A DNA stretch of 11,285 nt from positions 1 through 11,285 of the forward strand of contig JANQGC010000315.1 of assembly GCA_028277515.1 (NCBI GenBank), in the 5' to 3' direction. This document shows positions 6,793 through 11,285 of the stretch, piece after piece. The stretch comes from Anaerolineae bacterium (GTDB lineage Bacteria > Chloroflexota > Anaerolineae > Promineifilales > Promineifilaceae). The notes beneath the pieces are model-generated. The model made no database searches. It saw only the letters and a program-made list of their open reading frames with translations, and was not told where the DNA came from. The stretch's first letter is position 1. Every line of letters begins with the position of its first letter. The position numbers were made by a program, and so were the translations under genes.

Positions 6793-6820
6793 TTGAAAAC
6801 CGGGATTCTAAAATCATAAA
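6793..6820 (+). promoter_or_regulatory. Candidate sigma70-like promoter of the glycosyltransferase gene
   Basis: TTGAAA (6793-6798, five of six consensus bases) and CATAAA (6815-6820, four of six) are 16 bp apart. They lie 36 bp before the ATG at 6857, in an AT-rich stretch that follows the GC-rich palindromes. The evidence is motif matching only. Confidence 0.3.
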
Positions 6821-6856
6821 CTGTATTTGAATTAAGATAAAGCGATAACTAATCCA

Positions 6857-8233
6857 ATGCCAAAAATCCTACACATCCTGGAGCGCCTTAGCGGCGGCGG
6901 CACGGCCAGGGCTATGCTCTCTTTGGTGAAATATCAGAACAGGTTGAATCTACCCTACCAGCATGATGTCGTCACTTTAGAAAAAGGGCACTACCCTTTC
7001 ACACACATTCAGGCCAAGAAATTGGGCATGAATCATGCTGATTCTCCTGACGTTCAAACCCTCACCCGTCTAATCTCCCAGGCTGACATCGTCCACCTGC
7101 ACTTTTATAACAGCCCTGCTCAATATCAATTTTTACGCACCGCTTGGCCTGCTCACCGGCGCATCATCTGGTACGCGGTTTCCGGAGAGTATGCCCCGCA
7201 GTGCCTGGCGCCGCAGTTGGTGCAATCGGCCGATAAATTCGTGTCCATGTCGCCATTGGCCTTAGAACTGCCGCAAGTTCAAGGGGTAAAGAACCAGATT
7301 GAGTACATCCCCCTGGCGGTCGATTTTGAACGCCTCGGCTCAGTGAATCGACGGTCTCAAGACCAATTCACGATCGGCTATATTGGCACCGTCAACTTTG
7401 GAAAACTGCATCCTGATTTTGCCCAAATGTGTGCAGATGTTGATATTCCCAACAGCCGCTTTGTCGTTTGCGGTGGCGACAATATGGTACTGAAAGATCA
7501 ACTCAGAGCTTCCGGCATCCTCAATCGGTTTTCATTCAAAGGCTTTGTTGAGAATGTGGGGCAGGAACTGGCCACCTTTGACGTCTTTGGCTACCCTTTA
7601 ACATTACAAACATTCGCTGCGGGTGAAACTTCTCTGCAAGAGGCAATGGCCGCCGCAGTTCCCCCGGTTGTTTTCCCCTATGGTGGCATCCGGTTCATTG
7701 TGGAAAACGGCCGAACCGGCATCGTTGTGCAAACCCCACAAGAATATAGCGAGGCGATTACCGGTCTTTACCACCAACCCAAGGAACGCCTGCGCCTGGG
7801 TCAAAACGCTCAGGCCCATATCCAGGCCAACTTCAACCCCCTGGAAACCGCCAAAGCGTTTGATCGGCAGTACCAACAGTTGATGGAGCAGCCCCAACGG
7901 CTACACGACTGGCCAGGTGTATCGGAAAACGAAGATCCCTCTGCCTATTTTGCCGAAGTTGTTTATCCTTGCGCACCCTGCTTCGCTCAAAGCCTGGAAG
8001 GTCCCAATCAAACAGCCGAACAGCAGATCATTCATTCATATTTCCTGTTGTCCTCCGGCGAAGGCGGCCTTTTTCAATACCGTAATTTCTACCCGGATGC
8101 GCCACTCCTGCGCTTCTGGTGCGGCCTGGCCCTGCTCGGCTTAAACAAAGCAGATCTCGCCCGGAAAGAATTCCAGGCCGCCTTGACCCTGGGCATCAAT
8201 CCCGCCTACTGCGCGCCATATCACCAATCGTAA
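6857..8233 (+). CDS. GT-B fold glycosyltransferase (GT4-like) with C-terminal TPR-like tail
   Basis: The product is 458 residues. The N-terminus, MPKILHILERLSGGGTARAM, is a Rossmann-type beginning with the glycine-rich loop seen in GT4 enzymes. The second domain carries FTIGYIGTVNFGKLHP and, at residues 256-265, GETSLQEAMA. This leads into the PVVFPYGG and VENGRTGIVV stretch typical of the sugar-nucleotide-binding site, with E257 and E262 as candidate conserved acidic residues. It probably moves a sugar from a nucleotide donor to a cell-surface or exported acceptor; donor and acceptor are unknown. After the catalytic region (~350) is a further ~105 residues. Residues about 418-451 look like one tetratricopeptide repeat (LRFWCGLALLGL...ARKEFQAAL). 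No signal peptide or membrane segment is visible, so it is likely cytosolic. The ATG at 6857 has no clear Shine-Dalgarno sequence. The gene stands alone after a long intergenic region. Confidence 0.85.
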   Translation: MPKILHILERLSGGGTARAMLSLVKYQNRLNLPYQHDVVTLEKGHYPFTHIQAKKLGMNHADSPDVQTLTRLISQADIVHLHFYNSPAQYQFLRTAWPAHRRIIWYAVSGEYAPQCLAPQLVQSADKFVSMSPLALELPQVQGVKNQIEYIPLAVDFERLGSVNRRSQDQFTIGYIGTVNFGKLHPDFAQMCADVDIPNSRFVVCGGDNMVLKDQLRASGILNRFSFKGFVENVGQELATFDVFGYPLTLQTFAAGETSLQEAMAAAVPPVVFPYGGIRFIVENGRTGIVVQTPQEYSEAITGLYHQPKERLRLGQNAQAHIQANFNPLETAKAFDRQYQQLMEQPQRLHDWPGVSENEDPSAYFAEVVYPCAPCFAQSLEGPNQTAEQQIIHSYFLLSSGEGGLFQYRNFYPDAPLLRFWCGLALLGLNKADLARKEFQAALTLGINPAYCAPYHQS

Positions 8234-8251
8234 CGCCGTTCGTAACGCCAT
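8228..8251. repeat. 12-bp tandem duplication across the glycosyltransferase stop
   Basis: TCGTAACGCC occurs twice in tandem (starting at 8228 and 8240), each followed by GT or AT. The first copy contains the TAA stop of the glycosyltransferase gene. Confidence 0.6.
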
Positions 8252-8264
8252 CATCCCTGATGGC
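8247..8264. terminator. Hairpin after the glycosyltransferase stop, possible terminator
   Basis: GCCATCA (8247-8253) and TGATGGC (8258-8264) form a perfect 7-bp stem with a TCCC loop, 14 bp past the stop codon. There is no T-run after it, so a standard intrinsic terminator is not proven. An overlapping inverted pair, ATGGCC and GGCCAT (8260-8273), offers an alternative fold. Confidence 0.35.
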
Positions 8265-8297
8265 CGGGGCCATTCTCGTAACATAAATTGCCTCATT

Positions 8298-8330
8298 TGT
8301 AAAAAAGCGATTTAGGCAAATCGCTCTACA
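8298..8330. repeat. Degraded relative of the GTAG-footed palindrome
   Basis: AGCGATTT (8306-8313) pairs with AAATCGCT (8318-8325) around a 4-nt loop, flanked by TGTA and TACA ends. The GCGATTT...AAATCGC core and the TGTA/TACA ends match the palindrome at 2064-2094. It lies between the convergent glycosyltransferase and threonine aldolase genes. Confidence 0.65.
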
Positions 8331-8333
8331 ATC

Positions 8334-8354
8334 CTACTCGCTACTCGCCACTCA
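8334..8354. repeat. Short heptamer repeat, three units
   Basis: CTACTCG occurs twice in direct succession (8334-8347), followed by the related CCACTCA (8348-8354). The 7-bp period is the same as in the array at 9984-10032, but the unit sequence differs. Confidence 0.6.
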
Positions 8355-8384
8355 AATAGAAATTTAGGCAATACCCAAAGGGCA

Positions 8385-9410
8385 CTATGTTTGCTTTACT
8401 ATCTCTCTCGCCACTGCAAGCACTTCCTCAATATCCTCCTGCGACACATCCAAATGCGTCACCGCCCGCAGCGCATCCCCGACGCGGCTGAGCTGCACCC
8501 CCCGGTCGCCCATGGCTGCCTGAAATTCCAGCGCCGTCATCCCTGCCCCGGACACATCAAAATAAAGAATATTGGTGTCCACGCGGCTGATAACCCGCAC
8601 CCCAGGCAGATCCGCCAATCCCCTCGCTAACATTTGCGCGTGCCGGTGGTCATCCGCCAGCCGCCGCACATGATGATCCAGGGCATACAAACAACCGGCG
8701 GCCATGATCCCCGCCTGGCGCATCGCCCCGCCAAACACATGTTTAAAACGTCGCGCTCGTTCGATGAACGTCGCCGACCCGGCCAACACCGCGCCCATCG
8801 GCGCGCCTAACCCCTTCGTAAAATCGATCCACACTGAATCACAAGGGGCAGCAATATCGGCCGCATCCACCCCACAAGCAATCACGGCATTCATCAACCG
8901 GGCGCCATCCATATGGATCGCCAGTCCCAACTCCTGCGCCGTGTCACAAACAGCCTCAAGCTCATCCAGCGTCCACACCGTCCCTCCGCCAAAATTATGC
9001 GTCTGCTCCAGGCAGAGTAAACTTGCCGGCGGCGTATAGACCATGTCCATCGGCATCGCCCGGCGCACATCCTCCGCCGTAAACTGCCCATGCTTGCTGT
9101 CAATCGTCTCCAGAACCACCCCGGAAACAACGGCCGCACCGCCCGACTCCATACGCAGCACATGGGACCGCCGCTCCAAAATCACCGTCTGTCCCGGCTC
9201 CGTCAGCGCCTTCACCGCCACCAGGTTGCACATCGTTCCCGTCGGCAAAAACAGCGCCGCCTCTTTGCCCAGCAGCCCAGCCACCCGCTCCAACAGCCGG
9301 TTCACCGTCGGGTCCGTCCCATGCTGCTCATCCCCCACTTCGGCCGCCGCCATCGCCTCGCGCATCCCCAATGTCGGCCGTGTCGCCGTATCACTAAACA
9401 AATCAATCAT
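8385..9410 (-). CDS. ltaE: Low-specificity L-threonine aldolase
   Basis: The product is 341 residues, the usual length for this PLP-dependent fold-type I aldolase, which splits L-threonine or L-allo-threonine into glycine and acetaldehyde. The N-terminus MIDLFSDTATRPT is a close match to the family's M-I-D-L-R-S-D-T-V-T-x-P-T. The stretch VGDEQHGTDPTVNRL follows the family pattern. HMDGARL (166-172) contains D168, expected to contact the pyridine nitrogen of PLP. DFTKGLGAPMG (196-206) contains K199, the likely Schiff-base lysine, and the GGAMRQAG-type motif follows. All expected catalytic features are present, so it is probably active and cytosolic. The start is ATG 9408-9410, only 15 bp downstream of the pyrophosphatase stop on the same strand. 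It is probably the last gene of a three-gene operon. Its Shine-Dalgarno sequence is weak. Confidence 0.94.
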   Translation of the reverse strand: MIDLFSDTATRPTLGMREAMAAAEVGDEQHGTDPTVNRLLERVAGLLGKEAALFLPTGTMCNLVAVKALTEPGQTVILERRSHVLRMESGGAAVVSGVVLETIDSKHGQFTAEDVRRAMPMDMVYTPPASLLCLEQTHNFGGGTVWTLDELEAVCDTAQELGLAIHMDGARLMNAVIACGVDAADIAAPCDSVWIDFTKGLGAPMGAVLAGSATFIERARRFKHVFGGAMRQAGIMAAGCLYALDHHVRRLADDHRHAQMLARGLADLPGVRVISRVDTNILYFDVSGAGMTALEFQAAMGDRGVQLSRVGDALRAVTHLDVSQEDIEEVLAVAREIVKQT

Positions 9411-9425
9411 TAGTCAACACCAATC

Positions 9426-9992
9426 TCAATCTCTATCCCAATTGACCTTGACCTCATCCAAAAACACCCTAAACCGCAAAACCGCCTCTTTGCGCATGGA
9501 CACCAGGCCAGCCTTCTCCTCATCGGTCATCTCCGCAAATGTCTTTTTCTTACCCAAGGGAATAAACAACGGATCCCAGCCATAGCCATTCTCACCCCGT
9601 GGACGCCTGGCAATGGTTCCTTCAATCGTCCCTGAAAACGTGACAAAATCTCGCCCATCATAATATCCCAGGCAAGTTTCGGCCGTCGCGCCCCGATCGG
9701 CAAAGCCATCCAACATACGACAGATGCCTTCATTGCCAACCGTATCGAGAAACCAACGAATCAACGCTCCCGGCAGACCATTCCAGGCATGAAACGCCAG
9801 GCTCGTATCCTCAACAAGAACGGGTCGGCCGACCTGTTGATAAGCCGCGCGCGTCTTTTGTTCGATCAAATCCTGCACTTTGAGGGCTTGAATTTCAGGT
9901 ATATCCAGGTTGATATGTTGTACGGGATAACCAAGCAGCGATTGAATCACCCGTGCCTTATTGGCATTGCTCGTAACCAAAAGAATTTTCAA
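9426..9992 (-). CDS. rdgB: ITPase/RdgB-like non-canonical purine NTP pyrophosphatase (HAM1 family)
   Basis: The product is 188 residues, normal for the HAM1/RdgB/ITPA family. This family hydrolyses dITP, ITP and XTP to monophosphates and so keeps deaminated purines out of nucleic acids. It has TSNANK at 7-12 (family T/S-x-N-x-x-K), VLVEDTSLAF (58-67) with the metal-binding acidic pair E61/D62, GLPGALIRWFLDTVG (72-86) and GYGWDPLF (136-143). The VEDT-x-L and GLPG-x-x-I-x-WFL wording is closer to eukaryotic/archaeal ITPA than to E. coli RdgB (DDSGL, GxPGxxSAR). The usual C-terminal S-H-R motif reads S-M-R (165-167). The start is TTG (9990-9992), fixed by homology at MKILLVTSN. GGGAACTAGGAA just upstream can serve as the ribosome-binding site and belongs to a heptamer array. 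It is the second gene of a probable minus-strand operon. Confidence 0.9.
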   Translation of the reverse strand: MKILLVTSNANKARVIQSLLGYPVQHINLDIPEIQALKVQDLIEQKTRAAYQQVGRPVLVEDTSLAFHAWNGLPGALIRWFLDTVGNEGICRMLDGFADRGATAETCLGYYDGRDFVTFSGTIEGTIARRPRGENGYGWDPLFIPLGKKKTFAEMTDEEKAGLVSMRKEAVLRFRVFLDEVKVNWDRD

Positions 9993-10032
9993 TTCCTAGT
10001 TCCCAGTTTTCAGTTTTCAGTTCCCAGTTTTC
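9984..10032. repeat. Heptamer tandem array bridging two genes
   Basis: Read on the minus strand from 10032 to 9984, the sequence is seven successive 7-mers. Writing A for GAAAACT and G for GGGAACT, the order is A, G, A, A, G, then the variants AGGAATT and GAAAATT. The first 7-mer overlaps the TGA stop of the AI-2E-family gene (10031-10033). The last two contain the TTG start of the pyrophosphatase gene, and the purine-rich units provide its ribosome-binding sequence. Confidence 0.85.
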
Positions 10033-11101
10033 ACCCTTCCGGCCAGGGATCGGTATCCGAAATCTTGCAATACAAATAACGGCCGATCACCAACGCCGAT
10101 CCCAACAGTGGAACGATGATCAACGCCGTCAGCACACCGGCCATAGCCAACGCACCGACCACAGCTACAAAAACGACGGCCGGATGTAGCCTGAGTTGCA
10201 CACCCAGAATACGCGGCCGGAGATACACATTTTCCAGCAGTTGGATCGCCGAATAGACCACTACGACCAGGATCATAAACCAGACATTGGGTATAGGCAG
10301 AAAAGTAGAACCGGCGACAAAGGCCACAATCGCGGCGATGACCGTTACAATGAGCGGGCCAATGGAAAGAATAATATCCAGCACACCGGCCAAAACGCCA
10401 AAGGCAAAAGCACCCGGCAAACCAATCGCGGCCGAGGATAATCCGGTCAGCAGTCCCACAATAAACATCAAGCGCAGCTGTCCGCGCGAATAGAAATTCC
10501 AAACCCGCCGCACCTCACGATACAACCGCTCGGCGTCCTCTTTATAATCCGGTGGGACCAGGGCCAACAGCCAAATCCGCAAACGATTCCAATCCAGCAG
10601 CAGGTAATAGGTGGTCACCAGCACGACCAGAATCCAGACCAAATTTTGCGATGTGGCAGCAATCATATTAATTAAAATGTCCGGCCGGGTGAAATCCTGG
10701 GTGATTTGCGGCCAGCTTGCCAACAGCACATCCAGTGGGATTTCAATATTAAAAATGATCAGCGGGGCTGCCAGCAGCGATTCCACCTGGATGGTTATCG
10801 TTTGCAGTTGGTCCGCCAGGTTGGCCAATTGGGCGGGGATGAGTGGCGCGATTAATGCGCCGGCCACCACAAGGACGGCCAAAAACAGCAGGTAAACCAG
10901 CAGCACGACCCAACGGCGGCTAATACGGCTGTTGCGGTTAACCCAAATCACCAGCGGGTTGATCACATAAGCCAGCAGAGCAGCAATCGCCAGTGGGCCG
11001 ATCAGATCCCTGGCCGAAATGACAAACCAAAGCAGCCCGCCCAAGACGAGAATCAAGACAAAGTATCGTGTTGTTTTACTCCAACTCTTGCTCGTTTCCA
11101 T
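10031..11101 (-). CDS. AI-2E family transporter / multi-pass membrane protein
   Basis: The product is 356 residues, typical of the AI-2E transporter family (formerly UPF0118, PF01594). Hydrophobic segments are visible at about 11-30, 33-54, 64-88, 153-172, 209-238, 240-265, 273-289 and 307-340. Between the third and fourth lies a hydrophilic region, as usual in this family. Characteristic motifs are IGLPGAFAFGVLAG (226-239), SIGPLI (246-251, in place of the common IPYIGP), and ENVYLRPRILG (290-300), which matches the family's N-x-x-(V/L)-x-P-R-x-x-G stretch. Proteins of this family are placed in the cytoplasmic membrane. Different members have been linked to autoinducer-2 export or to sodium/proton exchange, so the substrate is unknown. 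The start ATG is at 11099-11101 with a weak upstream AGAG. It is the first gene of the likely operon, and its stop overlaps the heptamer array. Confidence 0.9.
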   Translation of the reverse strand: METSKSWSKTTRYFVLILVLGGLLWFVISARDLIGPLAIAALLAYVINPLVIWVNRNSRISRRWVVLLVYLLFLAVLVVAGALIAPLIPAQLANLADQLQTITIQVESLLAAPLIIFNIEIPLDVLLASWPQITQDFTRPDILINMIAATSQNLVWILVVLVTTYYLLLDWNRLRIWLLALVPPDYKEDAERLYREVRRVWNFYSRGQLRLMFIVGLLTGLSSAAIGLPGAFAFGVLAGVLDIILSIGPLIVTVIAAIVAFVAGSTFLPIPNVWFMILVVVVYSAIQLLENVYLRPRILGVQLRLHPAVVFVAVVGALAMAGVLTALIIVPLLGSALVIGRYLYCKISDTDPWPEG

Positions 11102-11211
11102 AAATGATTATGCTCTGATGGGTTAGTAATAACGGCTTATGTAAGTGAAATTATCAATTCGGTAATAGGATTTATCCACAGATTATGCCGATGAAGCAGA
11201 TTTTTCAATAG

Positions 11212-11273
11212 CGTAACCGCGACATCCATTTCGCGCCGACGAATGCCGACGAAAATTGGAATTTTCGGTTACG
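11212..11273. repeat. Nested palindromic element near the window end
   Basis: CGTAACCG (11212-11219) and CGGTTACG (11266-11273) are exact inverted 8-mers. Inside lie a direct repeat of GCCGACGAA (11235 and 11245) and an inner inverted pair, CGAAAATT/AATTTTCG (11250-11257 and 11260-11267). It sits about 110 bp upstream of the AI-2E-family gene. The 184 bp from 11102 to the window end contain no gene that I can support. Confidence 0.55.
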
Positions 11274-11285
11274 GTGTAGGGTTAA

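Noticed and set aside
9043..9585. Plus-strand 180-codon ORF opposite the threonine aldolase and pyrophosphatase genes
   Set aside because: It is antisense to two strongly recognised genes and its product is low-complexity with no family features.
10017..10502. Minus-strand 161-codon ORF overlapping the AI-2E-family gene
   Set aside because: It is a frame-shifted shadow of the membrane-protein gene and has no start signal or homology.
11172..11180. TTATCCACA, a perfect DnaA-box match, as a sign of a replication origin
   Set aside because: It is a single box with no cluster, no dnaA, dnaN or rpmH neighbours, and lies in a degenerate intergenic stretch. Chance or repeat origin is more likely.

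Overview
The window is about 11.3 kb of bacterial DNA at roughly 55% GC by eye. It most resembles a Chloroflexota genome, probably Anaerolineae. This placement is inferred from a secreted beta-repeat protein ending in a short aromatic-LP-hydrophobic tail, an orphan non-pyrrolysine MttB-family protein, a eukaryote-like (ITPA-type) inosine triphosphatase, and intergenic spaces rich in palindromes and heptamer repeats. No rRNA, tRNA, transposase, phage gene or CRISPR array was found.

Layout, left to right. Bases 1-2055 (+) are the 3' part of a large secreted protein made of tandem beta-sandwich (Calx-beta-like) repeats; its start lies outside the window. A GTAG-footed palindrome separates it from a convergent MttB-family methyltransferase gene (2090-3607, -) and supplies that gene's stop codon. 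Upstream of the methyltransferase gene is a 148-bp double palindrome, then a tandem-GNAT acetyltransferase gene (3775-4674, -). Divergent from it is a two-CNB-domain protein (4755-6101, +). This protein matches the regulatory half of neuropathy-target-esterase (NTE)-type patatin phospholipases but stops where the patatin domain should begin. A 755-bp gene-free stretch follows, beginning with three tandem copies of a ~163-bp double palindrome. Next is a GT-B glycosyltransferase with a C-terminal TPR-like tail (6857-8233, +).

The right third is a probable minus-strand operon in the order AI-2E-family membrane protein (10031-11101), ITPase/RdgB-like pyrophosphatase (9426-9992), L-threonine aldolase (8385-9410). 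The short spacer between the first two genes is built from 7-bp repeats that also form the ribosome-binding region and start of the pyrophosphatase gene. The genes are mostly unrelated housekeeping or accessory functions and do not form one pathway.

The most notable content is non-coding. There is a family of palindromic elements with GTAG-type ends that sit against stop codons. Within it, a dispersed copy preserves both stems of the tandem units through paired compensatory base changes. The hexamer CGGCCG is also in strong excess. The best protein-level observation is the NTE-like sensor half without its catalytic domain.
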